From Clostridium amylolyticum (GTDB taxonomy: Bacteria; Bacillota; Clostridia; Clostridiales; Clostridiaceae): DNA of 64,000 nt. A model generated the notes under the pieces. That model did no database searches. It had not been told where the DNA came from and saw only the letters and a list, made by a program, of their open reading frames with translations. The stretch spans positions 496,001 through 560,000 of the forward strand of contig NZ_FQZO01000003.1 in the NCBI RefSeq assembly GCF_900142075.1, given 5' to 3'. Position numbers and translations under genes: made by a program. Shown here in pieces: positions 42,257-50,975 of this stretch. The first letter of the stretch is position 1, and every line of letters begins with the position of its first letter.

Positions 42257-43148
42257 TGAGGTACTTGGAAAAGTTAAAGAAGGAAAGGTTAAAAAAGTAG
42301 CGGTAGCAGTAGCACAGGATGAACCTGTATTAGAAGCTATTAAAGAGGCAAAGATTCAAGGCTTTGCTGATGCCATTTTAGTTGGAGATAAAAATGAGAT
42401 AGAAGCTATAGCTGAAAAGTTGGATATGGATATTTCTCAATTTGAAATAATTCATGAGCCAGATAAAAAAGCAGCTGCATTAAAAGCTGTAGAATTAGTA
42501 TCTAGCAAAAAGGCTGATATGGTAATGAAGGGGCTTATTGACACTGCAACTTTCTTAAGAAGCGTTTTAAATAAAGAAGTTGGATTAAGAACTGGAAAAC
42601 TTATGTCCCATGTGGCTGTTTTTGAGATAAAAGGAATAGACAGACTTATATTCTTAACAGATGCAGCTTTTAATACTTATCCAGATTTAAAAGCAAAGGT
42701 AGATATAGTTAATAATTCAGTACAGGTTGCTCATGCAGTAGGTATAGAAATTCCAAAAGTTGCACCTATATGCGCTGTAGAAGTGGTTAATCCAGACATG
42801 CCATCTACTGTAGATGCTTCAATATTATCAAAAATGAGTGAAAGAGGACAAATAAAAGGCTGCATAGTGGATGGCCCATTAGCGCTAGATAATGCTTTAT
42901 CTGAAGAAGCAGCAAAACATAAAAACGTTACAGGTCCTGTGGCAGGAAAAGCTGATATAATGGTTCTACCAAACATAGAAAGTGCCAATGTTATGTACAA
43001 AACACTTACTTATACTTCACCAACTAGAAATGGTGGAATACTTGTGGGAACTTCAGCACCAGTTATATTAACATCAAGAGCAGATAGTTTTGAAACTAAG
43101 GTTAACTCCATAGCTCTTGCAGCATTGGTGGCTCAAAGTAATAAATAG
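42240..43148 (+). CDS. ptb: Phosphate butyryltransferase
   Basis: A 302-residue enzyme of the phosphotransacetylase family that converts butyryl-CoA or branched acyl-CoA and phosphate to acyl phosphate. Typical segments are VAVAVAQDEPVLEAIKEA, DMVMKGLIDTATFLRSVL, FLTDAAFNTYPDLKAKVDI and the C-terminal PNIESANVMYKTLTY. ATG 42240 is chosen, with GAGGTG nine bases upstream; the upstream ATG 42225 lacks a site. Coupling with buk (overlap 17) and the following buk (18-base gap) shows an acid-forming ATP-yielding operon. Confidence 0.94.
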   Translation: MVRNFDEVLGKVKEGKVKKVAVAVAQDEPVLEAIKEAKIQGFADAILVGDKNEIEAIAEKLDMDISQFEIIHEPDKKAAALKAVELVSSKKADMVMKGLIDTATFLRSVLNKEVGLRTGKLMSHVAVFEIKGIDRLIFLTDAAFNTYPDLKAKVDIVNNSVQVAHAVGIEIPKVAPICAVEVVNPDMPSTVDASILSKMSERGQIKGCIVDGPLALDNALSEEAAKHKNVTGPVAGKADIMVLPNIESANVMYKTLTYTSPTRNGGILVGTSAPVILTSRADSFETKVNSIALAALVAQSNK

Positions 43149-43166
43149 ATTTAAGGGGGAGTACAA

Positions 43167-44237
43167 ATGTCATATAAATTATTAATTATCAATCCAGGTT
43201 CCACATCTACAAAAATTGCAGTATATGAAGATGAAAATCAAATCCTAGTGGAAACTTTAAGACACAGCTCAGAAGAAATAGGACAATATGATAGCATATA
43301 TGGACAATTTGAATTTAGAAAAAATGTTATATTAAATGTACTTAAGGATAAAAATTTCAATATTAAAGATCTAAATGCTGTAGTAGGCAGAGGCGGACTT
43401 TTAAAACCTATGATAAGTGGTACTTACAGAGTTAATGAAACCATGCTGGAAGATTTGAAAGTAGGGGTTCAAGGACAACATGCTTCAAATCTTGGTGGAA
43501 TTATAGCTAATGAAATAGGAAAAGAATTAAATATACCAGCTTTTATAGTAGACCCTGTAGTGGTAGACGAATTAGAGGATATAGCTAGAATATCTGGAAT
43601 GCCAGAAATAGAAAGAAGAAGTATATTCCATGCATTAAATCAAAAAGCTGTGGCAAAAAGATATGCTAAAGAAAATAATAAGAGATATGAAGATTGCAAT
43701 TTAATAGTAGCTCATATGGGGGGAGGAGTTTCCGTAGGAGCTCATGAAAATGGCAAAATAGTAGAGGTAAACAATGCTCTTGATGGTGATGGACCATTCT
43801 CTCCTGAAAGAAGCGGAGGATTACCTGTAGGTGATTTAGTTAAATTGTGTTTCAGTGGAAAATTCACTAAGGAAGAATTAATAAAGAAGATAAATGGTAA
43901 GGGCGGCTATGTAGCATATCTAGACACTAATGATGCTAGAGACGTGCTAAAAGCAGCTGGAGAAGGGGACAAGAAGGCTAAACTTGTCTATGATGCCTTT
44001 ACATATCAAGTATCTAAAGCCATTGGAGAATGCTCAGCAGTGCTTTGTGGAAAAGTAGACGCTATAATACTTACAGGTGGAATAGCTTACGGAAAACAAG
44101 TAGTGGATGACATCAGCGCAAGAACTTCCTGGATAGCACCAATAACCGTATATCCTGGAGAAGATGAGATGCTAGCTCTAGCCCAAGGCGGACTAAGGGT
44201 ATTAATGGGAGAAGAAGAAGCAAGGGAATATAGATAA
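43167..44237 (+). CDS. buk2: Butyrate kinase (second copy)
   Basis: A 356-residue paralogue of the first butyrate kinase. It has IINPGSTSTKIAVYEDE, the same GRGGLLKPMISGTY, QGQHASNLGG and FIVDPVVVDELEDIARISG blocks, and AHMGGGVSVG. It differs in many surface positions, so it is not a recent exact duplication. One copy may prefer butyrate and the other branched acids. AAGGGGGAG precedes ATG 43167. A promoter and antitermination leader for the PTS gene begin just after its stop. Confidence 0.93.
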   Translation: MSYKLLIINPGSTSTKIAVYEDENQILVETLRHSSEEIGQYDSIYGQFEFRKNVILNVLKDKNFNIKDLNAVVGRGGLLKPMISGTYRVNETMLEDLKVGVQGQHASNLGGIIANEIGKELNIPAFIVDPVVVDELEDIARISGMPEIERRSIFHALNQKAVAKRYAKENNKRYEDCNLIVAHMGGGVSVGAHENGKIVEVNNALDGDGPFSPERSGGLPVGDLVKLCFSGKFTKEELIKKINGKGGYVAYLDTNDARDVLKAAGEGDKKAKLVYDAFTYQVSKAIGECSAVLCGKVDAIILTGGIAYGKQVVDDISARTSWIAPITVYPGEDEMLALAQGGLRVLMGEEEAREYR

Positions 44238-44263
44238 TAATTGAGAAATAAGTAAAGAAATTG

Positions 44264-44292
44264 TTTACATTTATGGCAATGGAATATATAAT
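44264..44292 (+). promoter_or_regulatory. Promoter of the PTS operon
   Basis: TTTACA (44264-44269), 17-base spacer, TATAAT (44287-44292), directly upstream of the antiterminator target. Confidence 0.8.
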
Positions 44293-44314
44293 ATAGATAT
44301 AAGTTAAATATTTT

Positions 44315-44382
44315 AGGCGTTGTTACTGGTAATGCAGGCAAGAGCCAAAAAGACCATTTGTGGTCTTTTTGGCTCTTTTTTA
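44315..44382 (+). promoter_or_regulatory. LicT/BglG-type RAT antiterminator site overlapping a terminator
   Basis: AGGCGTTGTTACTG..GCAGGCAAGAGCC (44315-44346) matches the ribonucleic antiterminator (RAT) consensus: GTTACTG on one arm, GCAGGCAA on the other. Its last bases (AGAGCC) are also the left arm of the terminator AGAGCCAAAAAGACCA / TGGTCTTTTTGGCTCT followed by TTTTTT (44341-44382). Binding of an antiterminator to RAT therefore prevents termination. This controls the PTS permease at 44559, and the antiterminator is encoded at 46950. Confidence 0.9.
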
Positions 44383-44390
44383 ATTTACCA

Positions 44391-44537
44391 TAGAATTTAA
44401 AATTTAGGATATAAATTATTAAAGGAATTTTTATTAAATCATAACCAGGAAACTTCTTTCGAAATTTTTTTCTTACATTGAAAGAAACTCCATAAGGTGT
44501 TTACTCCATCATTCTAAATTTTAAATTTTAAATTCTA
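44391..44537. repeat. Miniature inverted-repeat element (copy R2) in the PTS leader
   Basis: TAGAATTTAAAATTTA (44391-44406) is perfectly inverted at 44522-44537. The interior holds AAAGAAACTCC..GGTGTTTACTCC. It separates the RAT/terminator from the PTS start, so the leader RNA carries it. It belongs to the family at about 9004, 47790, 51507 and 52190. Confidence 0.6.
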
Positions 44538-44558
44538 AATTAATAAAGGAGGTCTATC

Positions 44559-45953
44559 ATGGACAAAAAATCTATTCCTACAATCTTGGCAGAAGAGATT
44601 CTTGAGAAAGTAGGTGGAAAAGAAAACATTGCAGCTGTGAATTATTGCATGACTAGGTTAAGACTTACACTTAGAGATGAGGCATTGGCTGACAAAAAGG
44701 CATTAAAAGCAATTAATGGTGTTATGGGGGTAGTGACCCAAGCTGGACAGTTGCAGATAATACTTGGACCGGGTACAGTTAATAAAGTGGCAGCAGAAGT
44801 AGGCAAAAAGACAAGTCTTAGGGTAGGACAAATAGATGAGGCTACCGTTAGAAAGGAAGAATTAAAAAAGAAAAATGCAACTCCATTTAAGCTTTTTCTT
44901 AAAAAACTATCCAATATATTTATGCCATTAATTCCTGCCTTTGTAGGATGTGGAATTATCTATGGCTTTGCCAAGCTATTTGAAAACATGGGACTAATAT
45001 CTGGTAATACTTATAATATACTTTATGTTATTGGTAAAGCAGTATTTTTATACATGAATATAATGGTAGGTATGTACACAGCTAGAGAATTTGGAGGCAG
45101 TGAGGCATTAGGCGGATCTATTGCTGGTATTTTAAGTGCCTCTGCTCTATCTAAAATCGTTATAGGCGGAGTGCCTTTAGTTCCAGAAGAAGGAGGAGTA
45201 TTTGCAGTACTACTTGCTTGTATGGCTGGTGCTTATTTAGAGAAGAAATTAAGAAAAGTTATGCATCCTGTATTGGACATGCTTGTAACTCCCACTGTAG
45301 TACTTTTAGTAATTGGATTTGGAGCACTATATATATTCCATCCACTAGGTAGAGCTTTATCCAATAGTTTGACCTGGGCAGTTACCGCTTCTATTGCAAA
45401 GGGTAAAGTACTTACTGGTGGAATATTCTCTGTATCCTTCTTGCCACTTGTTATGACAGGCCTTCATAGAGCATTGACTCCAGTAGAAGTAAGCTTACTT
45501 AAACAAACTAATATAGATTTGTTAAGGCCAATATTAGCTATGGCAGGGGCAGGACAAGTAGGTGCAGGTATTGCTATTTATATGAAGACAAAAAGTAAGA
45601 AGATAAAAACTATAGTAGCAAGTTCCTTGCCTGTAGCTATGTTAGGTGTAGGAGAACCTTTGATGTTCGGTGTAACCCTTCCTTTGGGTAAGCCATTTTT
45701 AACTGCTTGTTTAGGTTCAGCTTTTGGAGGCATGTATGTAGCTGCTATGGGAGTGGGATCTACAGGTATTGGACTATCAGGATTGCCACTTACCTTATTA
45801 ATTCCAGGAAGCAAAGCTGTACACTATTTAATAGGTACTATTTTAGCTTATGCAGGAGGATTTTTATTAACTTACTTTACAAAATGGGAAGATTATAAGG
45901 ATGATGTGGAAGAAGCTTCTGAAATAGAAAACCCAGCAACAATTCAAGCATAA
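44559..45953 (+). CDS. PTS transporter EIIBC, glucose/MurNAc superfamily
   Basis: A 464-residue PTS permease that imports and phosphorylates a sugar. The EIIB domain (about 1-90) has the phospho-acceptor Cys30 in NYCMTRLRLTL. The EIIC domain (about 115-445) has ten or so helices, with GLHRALTPVEVSLL and GVGEPLMFGVTLPLGKP. No EIIA domain is fused, so a soluble EIIA from elsewhere is needed, as for MurP (N-acetylmuramic acid). MurP is the closest-looking type, but the substrate is unproven and no murQ is adjacent. It is controlled by the RAT leader. AAGGAGG precedes ATG 44559. Confidence 0.88.
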   Translation: MDKKSIPTILAEEILEKVGGKENIAAVNYCMTRLRLTLRDEALADKKALKAINGVMGVVTQAGQLQIILGPGTVNKVAAEVGKKTSLRVGQIDEATVRKEELKKKNATPFKLFLKKLSNIFMPLIPAFVGCGIIYGFAKLFENMGLISGNTYNILYVIGKAVFLYMNIMVGMYTAREFGGSEALGGSIAGILSASALSKIVIGGVPLVPEEGGVFAVLLACMAGAYLEKKLRKVMHPVLDMLVTPTVVLLVIGFGALYIFHPLGRALSNSLTWAVTASIAKGKVLTGGIFSVSFLPLVMTGLHRALTPVEVSLLKQTNIDLLRPILAMAGAGQVGAGIAIYMKTKSKKIKTIVASSLPVAMLGVGEPLMFGVTLPLGKPFLTACLGSAFGGMYVAAMGVGSTGIGLSGLPLTLLIPGSKAVHYLIGTILAYAGGFLLTYFTKWEDYKDDVEEASEIENPATIQA

Positions 45954-45967
45954 GAGGATGTGATAAA

Positions 45968-46816
45968 ATGGCTCAATATGATTTTCATTTTCATTCCACC
46001 TATTCAGATGGAAGTACTACATTACAAGAGATATTTAATAAAGCTAAGGGAAAAGGAATAAAAGCCCTAGCTGTTACGGATCATGATACTTCACTTAACT
46101 TCCCGGAAATGAAAATATTAAGTAAAGCTTATGGCATAGCTTATATACCAGCTTTAGAACTTACAGTGGTAGAGCAAGGTGTAAAATTACATGTATTAGC
46201 TTATGGGCTTAATAAGGAATCAGAGGAGCTTTATGCATATTCCACAAATTTAAAAAACTATCTGGATCATAAATCTCATAAACAAATTTCTATTTTAAAC
46301 TCTAAGGGGATAAATATTTCTCCTGAAGAATTCTTTAAGCAGAGTAAGGGAGGACCTTTATATAGAGCAAAGCTCCTTTATACCTTGGCCTTACATGGAT
46401 ACTTGAAGGTAGATGACATCATGGTATCACTACCAAAATATTTTGGAAAAGATGGCATGTGTTATGTAGAAGATACCTATAACTTCATGAACTTTAAAGA
46501 AGGCTGTAAATTTATAAAAAGAAATGGCGGAAAAGTAGTTCTAGCTCACCCAGGAAAAATAAAAAAGAAGAAGGAAGAGCTATATAATGATCTCATTAGG
46601 AGTTCATACTTAGATGGCATAGAGGTGTATCATACAGACAATGATGAAGAAGTAAAAAAAGAGCTTAGAGACATATGCCTAAAGAAAGATCTTAGAATTA
46701 CAGGAGGCAGCGATAGTCATGGTATCTTCAGAAAGAAGTTTATAGATATTGGTGATATGGAGTTACCACAGGAGGTAGTAGAAAGCTTAAAGGATTTATT
46801 TGCAACAGTAATGTAG
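45968..46816 (+). CDS. PHP-domain phosphoesterase (YciV/RNase AM-like)
   Basis: A 282-residue PHP-fold metal-dependent phosphoesterase. Motif 1 is FHFHSTYSDGS (residues about 4-14), motif 2 AVTDHDT, then ALELTV, AHPGK and GGSDSHG as the last metal ligands. YciV-type members remove 5' nucleotides from RNA or act on 3',5'-bisphosphates. It lies 14 bases after the PTS gene and is followed by a terminator, so it is in the same antitermination-controlled operon, although the link to sugar uptake is unclear. Confidence 0.9.
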   Translation: MAQYDFHFHSTYSDGSTTLQEIFNKAKGKGIKALAVTDHDTSLNFPEMKILSKAYGIAYIPALELTVVEQGVKLHVLAYGLNKESEELYAYSTNLKNYLDHKSHKQISILNSKGINISPEEFFKQSKGGPLYRAKLLYTLALHGYLKVDDIMVSLPKYFGKDGMCYVEDTYNFMNFKEGCKFIKRNGGKVVLAHPGKIKKKKEELYNDLIRSSYLDGIEVYHTDNDEEVKKELRDICLKKDLRITGGSDSHGIFRKKFIDIGDMELPQEVVESLKDLFATVM

Positions 46817-46828
46817 CTAAAAATATAT

Positions 46829-46868
46829 TAAAGACGGTAATCCCATTAAGTGGAACCGTCTTTAATTT
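46829..46868 (+). terminator. Terminator after the PHP gene
   Basis: TAAAGACGGT..TCC pairs with GGA..ACCGTCTTTA, followed by ATTT. Confidence 0.82.
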
Positions 46869-46949
46869 CGGTTATTATTTCATTCTTTTTCTGATATAAT
46901 GAACTAGGAATAATAGAATATATAGAAGATCTCCTTGGGGGTGGAAGTT

Positions 46950-47789
46950 TTGGGGAGAATTTATAAAGTTATAAGACTTATTAATAATAATGTAGTGATG
47001 TGTTATGATGATGAAGATTTCCGCTGTATGCTTATAGGTAAAGGAATCGGCTTTGGACTTAAGGCTCAAAGCAGGATTTATAACACTGAAAAGGTGGAAA
47101 AGATATTTTACCTTATAGATCCTGAAAATAAGTATAAGTTTGATTTAATGACTAAGGAAATAAATGTTGATATCATAGGAGTTGTGGAAGAGTCCATTGC
47201 ACTTATGGAAGATATCCTAGATAAGCCTCTTAAGGAAAGTATACATGTAACACTTTTAGATCATATAAATTTTGCTTTAAATAGAATTAAAAATAATATA
47301 ACTATAAAAAATGTTTTTGTTCATGAGATTAAATTTCTTTATACAGAAGAATATCTTATAGCAGAGAGAGTGGTTAAGCATATTAATTCTAGGTTAAACA
47401 TAAAGCTTCCCGAAGATGAGGCTGGATTTATTGCCATGCACATTCATGCTGCAGCCAATGATGGAAACCTTAGAGAAACTGTAATGGCAAATGAAATTCT
47501 TGAAGATATGATTACCTTTATAGAAAATAGAATTGGAAAAAAGCTAGATAGAAATAGTCTTCCATACTTCAGGCTCATAACTCATCTTAGATTTGCCATT
47601 GATAGAGCCATTAAAAATATTACGTTAGAGAATATATTATTGGATACCATTAAAGATAAATTTAAGGAGAGCTTTTCCTTAGCTAAAGAACTAGTGGAAT
47701 ATATAAAAGAGAATCATGATATATCCTTTAATGACAGCGAGATGGGATATATAGCTGTACATTTGCAAAACATTGTTAATAATAGATGA
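46950..47789 (+). CDS. licT: LicT/BglG-family transcriptional antiterminator
   Basis: A 279-residue RNA-binding regulator with an N-terminal CAT domain (about 1-55; KVIRLINNNVV, GKGIGFG) and two PRDs (about 65-170 and 175-279). The PRDs carry phosphorylatable His in LLDHINFALNR, FIAMHIHAA, LITHLRFAIDR and YIAVHLQN. It binds RAT and prevents termination when its PTS sugar is present. TTG 46950 is chosen, after GGGGGTGG; an in-frame TTG at 46935 lies in that site. It is encoded downstream of the PTS-PHP pair, behind a terminator. The specific sugar is unknown. Confidence 0.92.
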   Translation: MGRIYKVIRLINNNVVMCYDDEDFRCMLIGKGIGFGLKAQSRIYNTEKVEKIFYLIDPENKYKFDLMTKEINVDIIGVVEESIALMEDILDKPLKESIHVTLLDHINFALNRIKNNITIKNVFVHEIKFLYTEEYLIAERVVKHINSRLNIKLPEDEAGFIAMHIHAAANDGNLRETVMANEILEDMITFIENRIGKKLDRNSLPYFRLITHLRFAIDRAIKNITLENILLDTIKDKFKESFSLAKELVEYIKENHDISFNDSEMGYIAVHLQNIVNNR

Positions 47790-48004
47790 TTTAGGATTTA
47801 AAATCAGAAATTAATTTAGAATTGGCAATTAATTTAAAATTTACAATGAAGGATAGTTTTTCTGAAAAAGCATCAGAAAAACTGTATGAATTTATTCAAA
47901 TTAAAAAACTCCTCAGGGAGTTTTTTGTTTTACATAAATTCAAAAGAAACTCTGTGAGTTTATTCCTTCATTTTACACTCTCAATTCTCAACTCTAAATT
48001 GTAA
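47790..48004. repeat. Miniature repeat element (copy R3)
   Basis: Between licT and the next promoter lies a non-coding element. Its ends have AATTTAAAATTTACAATGAAGGA-like motifs, imperfectly inverted at the other end. Inside, a 35-base block (47849-47883) starts AAGGATAGTTTTTCTGAAAA and is found again, perfectly inverted, at 52238-52272. AAGAAACTCTGTGAGTTT (47944-47961) is inverted at 51558-51575. A hairpin AAAAAACTCC..GGGAGTTTTTT (about 47903-47926) is a good terminator for licT. Any short reading frame in it is not a gene. Confidence 0.6.
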
Positions 48005-48102
48005 AACGAGTTTATTAGCAATAAATTTCTTCTCCCATTTTTATCTATTTATTAAAACACATAGGGGTGAAAAAAGGAATTGGAAAATAACAAATGCTTT
48101 TT

Positions 48103-48132
48103 TTGACAAGTAAATAATTTGTATAGTAAAAT
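48103..48132 (+). promoter_or_regulatory. Promoter of the VOR operon
   Basis: TTGACA (48103-48108), 18-base spacer, TAAAAT (48127-48132). About 110 bases of leader precede the first gene; no T-box or riboswitch sequence was seen in it. Confidence 0.65.
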
Positions 48133-48243
48133 AGATAATTATGATGAATAAAACATTTGAATAATAGGTTAAAATTACAGTATAATTATATTGTAAAGGT
48201 TTACCGAAAATTAGTTGATACTATGTGTTAAAAAGGAGTGTAT

Positions 48244-48909
48244 ATGAAGAGAATAAATGTTTTTACAGGACATTTTGGCAGTGGTAAAACAGAAATAGCT
48301 ATAAACTATGCAATGAAGTTAGCGAAACAAGGTGAAAAGGTTACTTTGGTAGACATAGATATAGTTAACCCATATTTTTGTTCCAGGGATATAAAAGAGG
48401 AACTCCAAAATTGTGGTGTAAGATTGATTTCGGCAAATCCTCATCTTTCCAATGCTGAGTTAATGGTTGTACCTCCTGAAGTTATTTCTGCTTTTAATGA
48501 TAAAAGTCATATAGTGGTATTTGACATAGGTGGGGATGACATGGGAGCAATAGCATTGGGTCAGTACAATAAGTACTTTAAAGAAGAACCCTATGATATG
48601 TACCTTGTAGTTAACAACAACAGACCTTTAACCTCTAATGCTGAAGAGGCTGAAATTTACTTAAAGGATATAGAAAAATCCAGCAGACTTAAAGTTAATT
48701 ATCTCATATCTAACACAAATCTTTCCGATGAGACAACTCTAGAACACATACTTAAAGGCGATGAAGAAGTTTTTAAATTATCACAATCATTAAATATTCC
48801 ATATGCGTATACCGTTTGTAAAAAGGATATGTGCCATGAGTTACAAGGAAAAGTTCATGGAGAAATATTTGGAATAGACATTTATATGAAAAAACCTTGG
48901 GAGAAATAA
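48244..48909 (+). CDS. P-loop ATP-binding protein of the VOR operon
   Basis: A 221-residue cytosolic P-loop protein. Walker A is GHFGSGKTE (residues 7-15), a deviant SIMIBI-like loop in the same style as CobQ/CobB/MinD ATPases. VDIDIVNPYFCSRD and VVFDIGGDDMGA (Walker B-like) follow. It may be a partner or maturation factor for the oxidoreductase genes that follow (22-base gap); that is inferred from context. ATG 48244 follows AAAAAGGAGTG; an in-frame GTG at 48238 lies within that site. Confidence 0.75.
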   Translation: MKRINVFTGHFGSGKTEIAINYAMKLAKQGEKVTLVDIDIVNPYFCSRDIKEELQNCGVRLISANPHLSNAELMVVPPEVISAFNDKSHIVVFDIGGDDMGAIALGQYNKYFKEEPYDMYLVVNNNRPLTSNAEEAEIYLKDIEKSSRLKVNYLISNTNLSDETTLEHILKGDEEVFKLSQSLNIPYAYTVCKKDMCHELQGKVHGEIFGIDIYMKKPWEK

Positions 48910-48930
48910 AGTAAAAGAGGGGGAAATAAA

Positions 48931-49140
48931 ATGGCAAAGGTCACTTTTAGAGAGGAAAGATGTAAAGGATGCGGTCAATGTATAATAGCATGTCCAAAAC
49001 AAATTATATCTTTCTCAGAAAAGCTTAATGCAAAGGGTTATCATCCAGCTGGTATTCCAGAAGACAAGATGAAGGATTGCATAGCTTGTGCATCCTGTGG
49101 AAGAATGTGTCCTGACTACGTTATAACTGTTGAAAAATAA
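48931..49140 (+). CDS. 2-Oxoacid:ferredoxin oxidoreductase, ferredoxin (delta) subunit
   Basis: A 69-residue ferredoxin-like subunit with two 4Fe-4S motifs: CKGCGQCIIACPK and CIACASCGRMCP. It passes electrons from the TPP centre to ferredoxin. It is the first of four subunit genes (delta, alpha, beta, gamma). RBS GGGGGAAAT precedes ATG 48931. Confidence 0.95.
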   Translation: MAKVTFREERCKGCGQCIIACPKQIISFSEKLNAKGYHPAGIPEDKMKDCIACASCGRMCPDYVITVEK

Positions 49141-49153
49141 GGGGGTATAAAAA

Positions 49154-50224
49154 ATGGCTCAAAAGGTATTAATGAAAGGAAATGAAGCAATAGGTGAAGC
49201 GGCTATACAAGCTGGTTGTCAGTGCTTTTTTGGCTATCCTATAACACCGCAAACAGAAGTTGCTGCTTACATGTCTAAAAAGATGCCTAAAATTGGGAGG
49301 GTATTTTTACAGGCTGAAAGTGAAGTAGCAGCAATAAATATGGTTTATGGAGCTGCAGGAACAGGAGTTAGATGTATGACTTCCTCCTCAAGTCCAGGAA
49401 TCAGCTTAAAGGCAGAAGGAGTTTCATATATTGCAGGAGCAGAACTTCCTTGTGTAATAATAAATATTGTTAGAGGTGGTCCAGGACTTGGAAGCATTCA
49501 GCCAGCTCAATCAGACTATTTCCAAGCTACTAAAGGATTAGGTCATGGCGATTATAACATGCCTGTATATGCACCTAGTTCCATTCAAGAAATGGTAGAT
49601 CTTATTCAAGATGCCTTTGATGTGGCAGATGAATATAGAACTCCAGTAATGGTAATGGGAGACGGAATGCTTGGACAGATGATGGAGCCAGTAGAGTTTA
49701 AAGAAAGACAAAGAAGAGAACTTCCAGAAAAGACTTGGGCAGCTAATGGTCTTGGAGATAGAAAAGAGCATAATGTAATAAACTCATTGTATCTTCAATC
49801 TGAAGATTTGGAGAGACACAATATAAAACTCCAAAAGAAATATGCAGCCATTAAAGAAAATGAAGTAAAATATGAGCTTTATAATATAGATTCAACATGT
49901 GACCTTATTATGGTTTCCTATGGTACAACCTCTAGAATTTGCAAAAATGTTATTAAAACTGCAGAGGAAAAAGGTGTGAAATTAGGACTTATAAGACCAA
50001 TAACTCTATGGCCTTTCCCAGCAGAAGCCTTTGACAAAACCATAGACCTTACTAAGCATGGTTATATTTCTGTGGAAATGAGTGCGGGACAGATGGTGGA
50101 AGATGTAAGACTTTCTGTAAATGGAAGAAAGCCAGTAGAGTTTTACGGAAGAACCGGCGGAATGGTGCCTACACCAGAAGAGATACTTAACAAGGTTATG
50201 GAAATAGTAGGAGGTGAAAAATAA
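49154..50224 (+). CDS. vorB: 2-Oxoacid:ferredoxin oxidoreductase alpha subunit (VorB type)
   Basis: A 356-residue alpha subunit (PFOR domains I and II). The start KGNEAIGEAAIQAGCQCFFGYPITPQTE and GVRCMTSSSSPGISLKAEG are typical of VOR/KOR. The enzyme oxidatively decarboxylates branched 2-oxoacids (or 2-oxoglutarate) to acyl-CoA. BrnQ and Ptb/Buk elsewhere in this window fit branched-chain catabolism, but 2-oxoglutarate cannot be excluded from this sequence. It starts 13 bases after the delta gene. Confidence 0.9.
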   Translation: MAQKVLMKGNEAIGEAAIQAGCQCFFGYPITPQTEVAAYMSKKMPKIGRVFLQAESEVAAINMVYGAAGTGVRCMTSSSSPGISLKAEGVSYIAGAELPCVIINIVRGGPGLGSIQPAQSDYFQATKGLGHGDYNMPVYAPSSIQEMVDLIQDAFDVADEYRTPVMVMGDGMLGQMMEPVEFKERQRRELPEKTWAANGLGDRKEHNVINSLYLQSEDLERHNIKLQKKYAAIKENEVKYELYNIDSTCDLIMVSYGTTSRICKNVIKTAEEKGVKLGLIRPITLWPFPAEAFDKTIDLTKHGYISVEMSAGQMVEDVRLSVNGRKPVEFYGRTGGMVPTPEEILNKVMEIVGGEK

Positions 50225-50973
50225 TGACAGTAGTTTTTGAACCTACAAAAGCTTTAAGAGATGTGCCAACCCACTATTGTCCTGGATGTACCCATGGTAT
50301 AATCCACAGACTTGTAGGTGAGTGTTTAGAAGAATTGGGGATTTTAGATAAAACTATAGGTGTTGCACCTGTAGGATGCTCAGTTTTAGCATATAATTAT
50401 TTTGCCTGTGATATGTTTGAGGCTGCTCACGGAAGAGCACCAGCAGTAGCTACAGGAATAAAAAGAGCAAATCCTGATAAGGTAGTATTTACTTATCAAG
50501 GAGATGGAGACCTAGCAGCTATAGGAACTGCAGAAATAGTTCATGCTGCTGCTAGAGGAGAAAATATAGTTACTATATTTGTAAACAACTGTATCTATGG
50601 AATGACCGGAGGACAAATGGCCCCTACTACATTACCAGGACAAGTTACTGAGACTTCTCCTTATGGTAGAGATGTAGCTACTCAAGGACATCCTATTAGA
50701 GTATCTGAAATGATATCCACCTTAGATGGAGCGGTTTATGTGGAAAGAGTTTCTGTAGATAAGGTACCTAACGTAATGAAAGCGAAGAAAGCAATTAAAA
50801 AGGCTTTCCAAAATGCTATAGAGGGAAAAGGCTTTTCTATGGTAGAAGTATTGTCCATATGTCCAACTAACTGGGGACTATCTACTTCTGAATCTTTAGA
50901 TTGGCTTAGAGATAATATGATTCCTCACTATCCTTTAGGTGTTAAAAAGGATATTACAGGGGAGGTGAAATAG
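50224..50973 (+). CDS. 2-Oxoacid:ferredoxin oxidoreductase beta subunit (TPP-binding)
   Basis: A 249-residue TPP-binding subunit. YCPGCTHGIIHRL is near residue 20. The TPP motif is GDGDLAAIGTAEIVHAAARG followed by VNNCIYGMTGGQ (the GDG...N pattern). It catalyses decarboxylation of the 2-oxoacid. Its ATG overlaps the alpha TAA by one base, so the pair is translationally coupled. Confidence 0.93.
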   Translation: MTVVFEPTKALRDVPTHYCPGCTHGIIHRLVGECLEELGILDKTIGVAPVGCSVLAYNYFACDMFEAAHGRAPAVATGIKRANPDKVVFTYQGDGDLAAIGTAEIVHAAARGENIVTIFVNNCIYGMTGGQMAPTTLPGQVTETSPYGRDVATQGHPIRVSEMISTLDGAVYVERVSVDKVPNVMKAKKAIKKAFQNAIEGKGFSMVEVLSICPTNWGLSTSESLDWLRDNMIPHYPLGVKKDITGEVK

Positions 50974-50975
50974 TT

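Noticed and set aside
44315..44382. Simple terminator for buk2
   Set aside because: A promoter lies between buk2 and the hairpin, and the RAT sequence overlaps it, so it is an antitermination leader of the PTS gene.
47822..48004. 60-residue plus-strand reading frame after licT
   Set aside because: It lies wholly inside repeat element R3, has no RBS and its sequence is the repeat itself.
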